Part shown: positions 1-6,370 of the stretch, one piece after another
Numbering within the stretch: the first letter of the stretch is position 1
How the letters are laid out: the number at the start of each line of letters is the position of its first letter
From: Planctomycetota bacterium
Lineage (GTDB): Bacteria > Planctomycetota > UBA1135 > UBA2386
Length of the DNA: 15,937 bases
Reading direction: 5' to 3'
NCBI GenBank assembly: GCA_016793305.1
Contig: JAEUHU010000383.1
Span: 1-15,937, forward strand
Position numbers and translations under genes: made by a program
Notes under the pieces: generated by a model
Told to the model about the DNA's origin: nothing
Databases searched by the model: none
What the model saw: only the letters and a program-made list of their open reading frames with translations

Positions 1-207
1 GAACATGATCTGCGCCCCGGTCGCCGCCACGTGACGCAAGAAGTGCGTCGCGCGGTACAGGCCGCGGATCGTCTCCTCGAGGTTGATCACGTGGATCTTG
101 TGCCGCTTCCCGTGGATGAAGGGCTTCATCTTGGGGTTCCAACGGCTGGCTTGGTGTCCGTAGTGGACCCCTGCGTCGATCAACTCTTGAGCGGTTACGA
201 GCGGCAC
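1..207 (-). CDS. rpsB: 30S ribosomal protein S2, N-terminal part (runs off the left edge)
   Basis: Small-subunit ribosomal protein S2, which helps hold S1 and mRNA at the 30S platform. Only the first 69 codons are present. The translation opens MPLVTAQELIDAGVHYGHQ and continues with RWNPKMKPFI and later INLEETIRGLYRA, the usual S2 N-terminal pattern (…AGVHFGHQ…RWNPKM.P(Y/F)I…). The start is GTG at 207-205. An in-frame TAG at 228-226 with no start codon between it and this GTG leaves no alternative, and an AAGGAG Shine-Dalgarno (complement of 218-223) lies 10 nt upstream. The reading frame is open to base 1, so the rest of the gene (usually followed by tsf) lies outside the window. A sigma-70 promoter at 337-364 probably drives it. 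Family assignment is very secure. Confidence 0.95.
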   Translation of the reverse strand, partial: MPLVTAQELIDAGVHYGHQASRWNPKMKPFIHGKRHKIHVINLEETIRGLYRATHFLRHVAATGAQIMF

Positions 208-330
208 TTGCGGTCGGCTCCTTGCCTACGGTGGGTTTGTTGCCTGCGGTGGTATTGCTGCCAGCGGAGATTGCTGCGTCGATCCGGACTCGCCGAACGA
301 CCTCGGTCGACGGACGGGACCCGAAAGGGG
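208..330 (-). promoter_or_regulatory. 5' leader of rpsB mRNA
   Basis: About 123 nt lie between the predicted transcription start (near 330) and the rpsB GTG. The promoter-proximal half holds short self-complementary stretches (for example CGAC-CGAG-GTCG). The half next to the SD is A/C-rich and made of tandem 18-nt units. Ribosomal protein S2 is known to repress its own mRNA through the leader in some bacteria, so a regulatory role is possible, but I do not recognise a named leader motif. Confidence 0.45.
222..257. repeat. 18-bp tandem direct repeat (two units, possibly a decayed third) in the rpsB leader
   Basis: Plus-strand units are TTGCCTACGGTGGGTTTG (222-239) and TTGCCTGCGGTGGTATTG (240-257), 15 of 18 bases identical. 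A weaker third copy (10 of 18 identical) may follow at 258-275. In the rpsB mRNA sense each unit ends in AGGCAA, and the one nearest the gene runs directly into the AAGGAG Shine-Dalgarno. Confidence 0.6.
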
Positions 331-336
331 CCGAGC

Positions 337-364
337 ATTGTAGAGACCGGGGAGCCTCCGTCAA
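337..364 (-). promoter_or_regulatory. Sigma-70-type promoter for rpsB
   Basis: Read on the minus strand: TTGACG (-35, complement of 359-364), a 16-nt spacer, then TACAAT (-10, complement of 337-342). Each hexamer matches the consensus at 5 of 6 positions, which is unlikely by chance in DNA this GC-rich. The predicted start is near 330. It points at rpsB with no gene between. Confidence 0.75.
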
Positions 365-436
365 GGCGCCTTTCCGACAGCCGAGCAGCGCCCCTCCGCC
401 GACGGCGGGGCAGCCCATCCAGCGCGCGTTGCCCCC

Positions 437-464
437 TTCCCCCTCGAGCCCCCCTGGCTAGACT
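437..464 (+). promoter_or_regulatory. Weak candidate promoter for the diguanylate cyclase gene
   Basis: TTCCCC (437-442), a 16-nt spacer, then TAGACT (459-464), with 3/6 and 4/6 matches to the sigma-70 hexamers. The spacing equals that of the two strong promoters in this window, but the -35 is poor. It is offered only as the best plus-strand candidate before the gene. Confidence 0.22.
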
Positions 465-612
465 GCCGCCCGCTGTCACCTCTCGCCCGCGAGCCCGCGG
501 ACTCGCCCCGACAGCGTTCCGCAACCCTGTCGTGCCCGAGCCCACCGTGGAGAGCTTGCACCGCGCCGAAGCCCCCCTGTCCACCGCGCCCCAGAGCACG
601 GACACTGGTGCC

Positions 613-1584
613 ATGCCCAGGGGGCCCGAGCTGGACGGCACGAGCGAGGCCCCTGTGGCCCAGGTCGTGCTGCTGATGAATCACAACCGCGATCCCTTGG
701 GGGACCTGGCGGCGGCCCTGGCACGCAACGGCTACGAGGTGCAGGTCGGCGATTCGCTGGCGCAGAGCCATCGCCTGGTCGGCGAGACCCGGCCGGATCT
801 GGTCGTGCTGAATCCGCTCGCCCTGTGCGCCGGCGGCGTGGAACTCGAACTTCTGGAAGGTCTTCAGCGCGAGGACGATCCGGTCCCGGTCGTGCTGCTG
901 GTCGACGACCTGCAGGCGCTGGCCAGCGCCAGGAACGCGCGCGTGCCGTTCCGGGACTTCGTGCTGAAGCCGTGCTCCCCCGCCGAGTGCTTGCACCGCA
1001 TCGAACTGGCCTTGCAAACCCGTTCGCGCGTGCGCGGCCTGCACGTTCGCGCCCGCCAGCTCGAGAGCCAGGTCAGCATCGACTTCAAGACCGGCCTGAC
1101 CTCCGAGCTCTACATGAAGCGCATCCTCGGCCTCGAGTGGAAGCGCGCCCAACGACACCAAAACCCGCTCTCGCTGCTGTTGATCGACGTCGACAACTTC
1201 AAGGGCGTCAACGACACCACCGAGTACGCGTTCGGCGACGAGGTGCTGCGGCGAGTCGCCGACGCACTCAAGGGCAACGTGCGCGAGACCGACTTCGCGG
1301 CCCGTTTCGGCGGCGACGAGTTCTGCGTGCTGCTGCCCCAGACGAGCCCCGCCGAAGCCGTGCAGACCGCCCTGCGCATCCGCCAGCGCATCTCCGGCAT
1401 GGTGGTGCAGAAGGGCAACTACCAGCGCCAGGTGACGGTGTCGATCGGGGTCGACAGCTACGACGGCCGCGCGGCGAGCAGCGTCGACACGATGCGACGC
1501 AACGCCAACCGCGCGCTCCAGGAAGCCAAGCGGCGCGGCAAGAACCAGGTCTGGCTCTACTCCGGCAGCGAGCACGCGCAGTGA
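613..1584 (+). CDS. Diguanylate cyclase with degenerate receiver domain (REC*-GGDEF)
   Basis: Predicted cytoplasmic enzyme of 323 residues that makes c-di-GMP from two GTP. Residues about 16-135 look like a CheY-type receiver. The catalytic domain (about 150-320) has RFGGDEF with the GGDEF active site at 233-237. Nine residues before it is RETD (224-227), the RxxD inhibitory I-site, so product inhibition is expected. The receiver keeps the conserved Lys (VLKP, K119), but the phospho-acceptor position reads PDLVVLNP with Asn67 instead of Asp, and the acidic pair near the N-terminus is NHN. Phosphorylation by a histidine kinase is therefore unlikely. The ATG at 613 was chosen because the receiver begins just after it; GTG at 532 or 547 is possible and no good SD decides. 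It converges with the histidine kinase gene, 49 nt apart. Confidence 0.88.
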   Translation: MPRGPELDGTSEAPVAQVVLLMNHNRDPLGDLAAALARNGYEVQVGDSLAQSHRLVGETRPDLVVLNPLALCAGGVELELLEGLQREDDPVPVVLLVDDLQALASARNARVPFRDFVLKPCSPAECLHRIELALQTRSRVRGLHVRARQLESQVSIDFKTGLTSELYMKRILGLEWKRAQRHQNPLSLLLIDVDNFKGVNDTTEYAFGDEVLRRVADALKGNVRETDFAARFGGDEFCVLLPQTSPAEAVQTALRIRQRISGMVVQKGNYQRQVTVSIGVDSYDGRAASSVDTMRRNANRALQEAKRRGKNQVWLYSGSEHAQ

Positions 1585-1591
1585 AGGCCGA

Positions 1592-1617
1592 CGGCGCGCG
1601 GGAGAACTGGCGCGCCG
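1592..1617. terminator. GC-rich hairpin between convergent genes
   Basis: CGGCGCGC (1592-1599) and GCGCGCCG (1610-1617) form a perfect 8-bp stem with a 10-nt loop. It sits between the diguanylate cyclase stop (1584) and the histidine kinase stop (1634), where a shared terminator would be expected. There is no T-tract on either side, so it would not be a classic intrinsic terminator. Confidence 0.35.
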
Positions 1618-1633
1618 GCCACCGCACCATCCC

Positions 1634-3133
1634 TCACTGGCCCGTGTGGTCGGCGGGACCAGCCGCCGGCAGGGTAAGCCGCACCCGGAATCCGTCACCG
1701 GGCCGCGAGTCGACGGTGATCTCCCCGCCGTGGTTCTGCACGATCGAGTAGCTGATGAACATGCCGAGCCCGCTCGCGTCGGGGCGGTCCTTCTTGCTGA
1801 AGAAGGGGTCGAACACGTGCCCGAGGTCCTCGGTGGCCATGCCCGGCCCGTCGTCGTCGACCTGCACGTGCACCTGGCCACTGCCGTGGCTCGCGCGAAC
1901 CGAGATGCGCGTACCACGCCCCCCCTCCATCGCATCGAGCGAGTTCAAGAACAGGTTCAGCATCACCTGCTGGATCTCGTGGGCATCGCCGTGCACGTCG
2001 GGCAGGTCGGGTGGCAGGTCGAGTTCGAAGCGCACCGGACCGCGCTGCAGGCGGTGCTCGACGAGCGCCCGCGCGCCGTCGATCGGCACCGCGAGCGAGA
2101 ACCGCCCGGCGGCCTTCGCCCGCGGCGAGAAGTCGAGCAGTCGCCGCGCCGTGCGGGCGACCCGCTGCAACCCGTCCTGCACCAGCTGCAGGTAGACCCG
2201 CTGCCGCTCCGGCAGGTCCTTCGCCTGCAGCAGGCGGTTGACCGCGTTCTGCATGCCGCCGATCGGGTTGTTGATCTCGTGGGCGACGCCGGCGGCGAGC
2301 GTGCCGATGCTCGCCAGGCGCGAACTCAGCACCAGCGCCCGCTCCTGTTGCTTGGTCTGTTCGACGGCACGCTGCACCGCCTGCTCGAGCGTTCGCGTGT
2401 GGTCCCGCACCTGCTCGGCCATCTGCTGGAAGGTCGTCAACAACGGATCGAGCTCGGGCACGCCGCGGCGCTGCGGGATCGGTACGTCGAAGCGCCCGCT
2501 GCCGAGCGATGCCGCCGCGTCCCCGAGCGCCTGCAGCGGGCGGCGCACGGTGCGCACGATCACCATGAACAGCACCGCGCCGAACAGCAGCGTCGACGCC
2601 AGCACGCCGAGCACCGACGTCCACAGCGGCAGCGACGTCGGCAGCTGGGCCTTCACCCGCGGCCGGAACCACAGGTAGCCGACCACGTCCCCGGCCTGGC
2701 GCAGCGCACGGCAGTAGCCGTCCGCGACCGGCAGCAGCCCGCCGTCGACCTCGCGCGCCTGCACCATGCCGGCGGCGATCAGTTCCTGCGGGAACTGGTC
2801 CGGATCGCGATGTACGGCCCCACGCGGGTTCAGGAACACGCCTTCGTAGGGCGGTCGACCGCTGGTGACGATCACGTCGTCGTAGAGATCGCGCGGCGTC
2901 GCCGCCGCGAGCAGGCGCCGCACCACGGCGGCGTCGGCGGCGGCATCGCGCAGCGCCGCCGGCGAGTAGACGCGCTCGAGCTCGGCGAACGAGCTGTCGA
3001 CCGACTGTCGGACGATCTCACGCTGGTTGTCGAACCAACGCTGCTGCCAGAGGTGCACGACGCTCTGCACGACGGCGACGGTCAGACCGTTCAGCAGCAG
3101 CGCCAGCAGCAGGATGCGCCACGCGAGGGACAT
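1634..3133 (-). CDS. Membrane sensor histidine kinase (HAMP-HisKA-HATPase)
   Basis: Two-component sensor kinase of 499 residues. TM1 is at about 5-27 and TM2 at about 170-195, with an extracytoplasmic sensor domain of about 140 residues between them that I do not recognise. A HAMP-like linker follows (about 195-245), then a coiled coil rich in Gln and Glu. The H-box is GVAHEINNPIGG with phospho-accepting His285. The ATPase domain shows the N-box (LNLFLNSLDAM), DDGPGM, FDPFF and a SGLGMFIS glycine box, so it looks active. The HEINNP type and the FDPFFSKK pattern resemble NtrB/ZraS-like kinases that work with sigma-54 activators (family knowledge). No regulator with an intact receiver lies in this window. 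The ATG is 28 nt after the gspF-like stop, so the two are probably cotranscribed. Confidence 0.92.
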   Translation of the reverse strand: MSLAWRILLLALLLNGLTVAVVQSVVHLWQQRWFDNQREIVRQSVDSSFAELERVYSPAALRDAAADAAVVRRLLAAATPRDLYDDVIVTSGRPPYEGVFLNPRGAVHRDPDQFPQELIAAGMVQAREVDGGLLPVADGYCRALRQAGDVVGYLWFRPRVKAQLPTSLPLWTSVLGVLASTLLFGAVLFMVIVRTVRRPLQALGDAAASLGSGRFDVPIPQRRGVPELDPLLTTFQQMAEQVRDHTRTLEQAVQRAVEQTKQQERALVLSSRLASIGTLAAGVAHEINNPIGGMQNAVNRLLQAKDLPERQRVYLQLVQDGLQRVARTARRLLDFSPRAKAAGRFSLAVPIDGARALVEHRLQRGPVRFELDLPPDLPDVHGDAHEIQQVMLNLFLNSLDAMEGGRGTRISVRASHGSGQVHVQVDDDGPGMATEDLGHVFDPFFSKKDRPDASGLGMFISYSIVQNHGGEITVDSRPGDGFRVRLTLPAAGPADHTGQ

Positions 3134-3161
3134 CGTCAGGCCCTGCCGCTGCCCGCCACGG

Positions 3162-4313
3162 TCAGCGCCTCTTGCCGATCGACTGCATCATCGTCAGCAG
3201 CGGCATGAACAGCGCGAACACGATGAAGCCGACGATCACCGCGAGCACGACCAGCAGGATCGGCTCGATCATCTTGAAGGTCGTGTCGATCGTGCGGTCG
3301 ACCTCGATCTCGTAGCGGTCGGCGACCTTGACCAGCATGCGGTCGAGTTCGCCGGTCTGCTCGCCGACGTCGACCATGTTGACGACGATGTCGTCGAACA
3401 TGCGGCTCTCGCCCATCGGCACCGCGAAGCCGGCACCCTCGCGGATCGACTCCTGGACCGACTGGACCGCCGCGCGCATGTGCACGTTGCGCGTCGACGC
3501 GTTCAGGATGTCGAGCGCGTCGAGGTGCGGCACCCCACTCTGGATCAGCGTGCCGAACGTGCGCGCGAAGCGCGCGACCAGGCTCTTGTGCACCAGCTTG
3601 CCGAACAGCGGCATGCGCAGGGCGAGCCGGTGCATCACCGAGCGGTAGCCGGCGACCTTCGCCAGCAGCACCCGGTGCAACACGAACAGCAGCACCACTC
3701 CCACCAGGTACATCCACCACGCGACCTGCATGTGTTCGCCGAGCGCGATCACCGTCTGCGTGGTCCAGTGCATCTCGCCCTTCACGTTGGTCTCGAAGAT
3801 CTGCTTGAACTTCGGGATCACGAACGCGAACACCAGCAACAGCACGCCCAGCGCCACGCACAGGATGGCGATCGGGTAGGCGAGCGCTCCCTTGACGCGC
3901 GACTTGATCGACTCGCTCTGGGTCAGGAAGCCGCTCAGCCGGTTCAGGATCTCCTCCTGCACACCACCGGCCTCGCCGGCGCGCATCATGTTGGTGTAGA
4001 GCTGGTCGAACACGGCGTCGTGCTTGTGCATCGCCTCCGACAACGGCGTGCCGCCCTCGACGTCCTCGACCAGCTGCGCGGCGATGCGCTTCATCGGCCC
4101 CTTCGGCATCTGCCCTTCGAGGATGCGCAGGCTCTTGGTCACCGGGATGCCGGCGTTCAGCAGCACGGCGAGCTGGGCGGTGAACTCGGCCAGCACCCGC
4201 GCGGTCACACGCCCTCGGATCTTGCCACCGCCAGCCCCGGCGTCGTTGGCGACGGCAAGGGCCGTGGGCGACGACTTCTGGGCAGAGATCTTGCGCTGCA
4301 GCTTCTTGGCCAT
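3162..4313 (-). CDS. Type II secretion / type IV pilus inner-membrane platform protein (GspF/PilC family)
   Basis: 383-residue polytopic protein of the GspF/PilC family, the inner-membrane platform that couples the assembly ATPase to pseudopilin or pilin polymerisation. It has the two family repeats: LLNAGIPVTKSLRIL (51-65) with MMRAGEAGGVQEEILNRL (109-126), and LIQSGVPHLDALDIL (256-270) with NMVDVGEQTGELDRML (312-327). Membrane segments are at about 146-166, 199-217 and 351-373. The length is near normal. The start is taken as ATG 4313 (MAKKLQRK); in-frame ATGs at 4337 and 4364 are possible and no SD is convincing. No gspE, pilT or pilin gene is near, so the partners must be encoded elsewhere. 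It lies between PP2C (66 nt upstream) and the histidine kinase. GspF versus PilC cannot be decided. Confidence 0.9.
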   Translation of the reverse strand: MAKKLQRKISAQKSSPTALAVANDAGAGGGKIRGRVTARVLAEFTAQLAVLLNAGIPVTKSLRILEGQMPKGPMKRIAAQLVEDVEGGTPLSEAMHKHDAVFDQLYTNMMRAGEAGGVQEEILNRLSGFLTQSESIKSRVKGALAYPIAILCVALGVLLLVFAFVIPKFKQIFETNVKGEMHWTTQTVIALGEHMQVAWWMYLVGVVLLFVLHRVLLAKVAGYRSVMHRLALRMPLFGKLVHKSLVARFARTFGTLIQSGVPHLDALDILNASTRNVHMRAAVQSVQESIREGAGFAVPMGESRMFDDIVVNMVDVGEQTGELDRMLVKVADRYEIEVDRTIDTTFKMIEPILLVVLAVIVGFIVFALFMPLLTMMQSIGKRR

Positions 4314-4379
4314 GCGGAATCCGAGGGGCCCCGGCATCGTTGCGCATCGGCCGCGCGACGGCAACCGCCGAGTCGCGCG

Positions 4380-5285
4380 CTAGCCGCCCCACCAACGCCA
4401 CAGCGCCATCACCCCCTCGCCGCCCGCCAGCCGGCAACCGGCGTCGCCGAGCACCAGCGTCGCCACGGCCAGCAGCCACCATGGCCACACCGGCGGCCGC
4501 AGGGAACCGGGCGCCGGCCACAACGCCTGGTCCTCGGGTCGTTCGTGCCGCGGCAGGTCGAGTTCGGCGGCTGGGCCCGCGGCTCCGGGTTGTTGGCCGA
4601 CCTCGACCACGAGCGCCGTGGCGTTGTCGGGCCCTCCAGCAGCGATGGCCGCCAGCACCAGCGCTTCGGCCGCCTGCTGCACCGGGGAACGGGCCAGCAG
4701 GGCGGCGAACGCCGCGTCGTCGAGCACCGACCAGACGCCGTCGCTGACCAGCACGAAGCGATCCCCGGCCGACAACGACTCCCGCCGGAGGTCCGGCTCG
4801 ACGTCGCTCTGCCCGGCCCCGATGCAGCGCGTCAGCAGGTTGTCCGGTCGCTGCACCGCATGGTCGGTCGTCAACTGCTCGAGCCGCCCGGCGCGCAGCC
4901 GGTAGACCCGCGTGTCGCCGACATGGGCGATCGACGCCGTGTCGGGCCGCAGCAGCAGCGCCGTCAGGGTCGTGCCCATGTCGCGCAGGGCGGGCACCGC
5001 CGCCGCCGCGTCCAGCACACGATCCCGCGCGGCCCGGCAACCCATGCGCAAGCGCTCTTCGACCGGGCCGGGCGTGGGCCCGTCGAGCACCACCGAACCG
5101 AGCGAACGCAGCGCGATGCGACTCGCTTCGGCGCCACCAGCGAGCCCGCCCATGCCGTCGGCGATGGCCGCCAGCAGTTCGCCGCTGCCCGGCACGGCAC
5201 CGAGCAGGTAGTCGTCCTCGTTGGTCCGCCGCACCCGCCCAGGATGCGAGCAGACGCCGACCGTGAGCCACGGAGGCACCTTCAC
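4380..5285 (-). CDS. PP2C-family Ser/Thr protein phosphatase
   Basis: Metal-dependent phosphatase of 301 residues that removes phosphate from Ser/Thr and probably opposes the kinase encoded two genes upstream. The family motifs are all present: RRTNEDDY (19-26), ADGMGG (42-47), the GTT motif (104-106), HVGDTRVYRL (121-130), LVSDGVW (179-185) and GPDN (218-221). The metal-binding Asp residues D43, D182 and D220 are kept, so it should be active. After the catalytic domain (to about 230) comes a Pro-rich linker and one likely membrane segment (267-281), a possible anchor. The start is GTG 5285, which overlaps the lipoprotein stop as GTGA; this points to translational coupling and fixes the start. 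It ends with TAG. Confidence 0.93.
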   Translation of the reverse strand: MKVPPWLTVGVCSHPGRVRRTNEDDYLLGAVPGSGELLAAIADGMGGLAGGAEASRIALRSLGSVVLDGPTPGPVEERLRMGCRAARDRVLDAAAAVPALRDMGTTLTALLLRPDTASIAHVGDTRVYRLRAGRLEQLTTDHAVQRPDNLLTRCIGAGQSDVEPDLRRESLSAGDRFVLVSDGVWSVLDDAAFAALLARSPVQQAAEALVLAAIAAGGPDNATALVVEVGQQPGAAGPAAELDLPRHERPEDQALWPAPGSLRPPVWPWWLLAVATLVLGDAGCRLAGGEGVMALWRWWGG

Positions 5286-6370
5286 GGCTGCTCCCCGCTG
5301 CGGAACGTCGCCGACGCGACGCCGCCGGCGACGGTCGCGACCACCACCTGGAACAAGGCACCTTCCGGCAGCGCCGGCAGTTCGGCCGCGTAGTGGAATC
5401 GTTCCCCCACCTTGTGCTGGGTGGCCAGCAGCCGTTCCGCGAAACGACGCTGCGCGTCGTCGGCCAGCCCGCTCGCCAGCAACGAGACCGCCGCGAGACC
5501 GTCGCGAGCGTCGACCAGGATCTCCAGCCGATCGCCGCGGCGCCGCAGTTGCACCGCCGCCGGCGAGCGCGCCCGCAACCGCTGTCGCAGCGACTCGCTC
5601 TTCAGGTCGCGCGCCAACGACAGCAGGAACCGCCGTTCGGCCGAGGCCCGCACCGCCGCCGCCACCGCGACCAGGTCGTCGCCGACCCAGAACGGAGGCA
5701 CGACGACCGACGTCAGCAGGCCGAGCAGGTCGGTGCGCTCGGTCAACGCCAGGTCGATCAAGCCGGCCCCGAGCAACGTGTCGTGCAACACCGAACCCTC
5801 CTGCAGGTCGCGCAACGTCACGTGCAGCGTCGCCCGCGACTCGAAGGTGCGGTCGGGGATCAGCGCGCCGACCCCGAGCAGGATCCAGGTGGCGAACGTC
5901 ACCGGCCAGCGGCCGTTGGTGCCGAGCTGCTCGATCGGCCCGTCCTGCAGTTGCTCGACGACCAGCAGGTAGTCGCAGCCGGCCTCGCGCGCGTCCTGCA
6001 GCATCGTGACCAGATCGGCGGCGGCCCGGCGATCGGCGAGCTGGCGCGGCACGGCCCGGCGCCGCGCCGGGTCGTCGTCGACCACCAGCCGCTGGAACAC
6101 CTGCCCGCGCTCGAGCACGTCGAGGATCGACGCGAAGGGCAGCGCCTCGCCATCGGCCGACACCTCGCCGCCGAACGTGCCGTTCCCGCCGGAGTACGGT
6201 TGCAGGAAGGCCCCGCCGGTGACGAACACCACCGCGTCGACCGGCCGCTCGCCGGCGATCCCCTGCAGTTCCTGCTGTGGCGTGGCGCAGGCAGCGAACC
6301 ACAGCAGCCAGAGGCTCCAGAGCCACGACCGGCCGAAGCCCACCACGGGCGTGCGCGCGACGACGTTCAC
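5282..6370 (-). CDS. Predicted envelope lipoprotein, function unknown
   Basis: 362 residues, not assigned to a family. A basic, Trp/Leu-rich signal peptide (GRSWLWSLWLLW) ends in FAAC with candidate lipobox Cys28, so export and lipidation are likely. Within the mature part, a hydrophobic stretch (TFATWILLGVGALIP) sits between CDYLLVVEQL and ATLHVTLRDLQEGSVLHDTL. This alternation of 'YLLVV' strand, hydrophobic turn and 'V.LRDL..G' strand is reminiscent of TolB-N/CsgG-like lipoproteins, but I would not name it on that. The C-terminal 100 residues look like a beta-sandwich. The GTG start at 6370 overlaps the kinase stop (GTGA) and its own stop overlaps the PP2C start (GTGA), so it is made together with a kinase and a phosphatase. 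It may be their outer-side sensor, ligand or effector (inference). Confidence 0.75.
   Translation of the reverse strand: MNVVARTPVVGFGRSWLWSLWLLWFAACATPQQELQGIAGERPVDAVVFVTGGAFLQPYSGGNGTFGGEVSADGEALPFASILDVLERGQVFQRLVVDDDPARRRAVPRQLADRRAAADLVTMLQDAREAGCDYLLVVEQLQDGPIEQLGTNGRWPVTFATWILLGVGALIPDRTFESRATLHVTLRDLQEGSVLHDTLLGAGLIDLALTERTDLLGLLTSVVVPPFWVGDDLVAVAAAVRASAERRFLLSLARDLKSESLRQRLRARSPAAVQLRRRGDRLEILVDARDGLAAVSLLASGLADDAQRRFAERLLATQHKVGERFHYAAELPALPEGALFQVVVATVAGGVASATFRSGEQP

Larger units (their letters stand above)
208..612. other. Divergent intergenic region between rpsB and the diguanylate cyclase gene
   Basis: This 405-bp stretch holds the rpsB leader, its repeat and its promoter (208-364). 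From 365 to 612 it holds a C-rich tract and the presumed upstream region of the plus-strand gene. The plus-strand frame stays open through it, but the translated sequence is low-complexity Arg/Pro/Ser-rich with no family pattern, so I regard it as non-coding. GTG codons at 532 and 547 are possible earlier starts for the downstream gene. Confidence 0.6.

Noticed and set aside
31..612. N-terminal extension of the diguanylate cyclase frame by about 190 residues
   Set aside because: The stretch overlaps the rpsB N-terminus, leader and promoter on the other strand and translates to Arg/Pro/Ser-rich sequence without pattern.
1646..3208. A 520-codon plus-strand open frame antisense to the histidine kinase
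   Set aside because: No recognisable motifs; the minus strand shows the H-box and ATPase boxes.
3027..5393. A 788-codon plus-strand open frame opposite gspF-like and PP2C genes
   Set aside because: Low-complexity Arg/Gln/His/Asp composition, and it spans several well-supported minus-strand genes and their gaps; an artefact of high GC.
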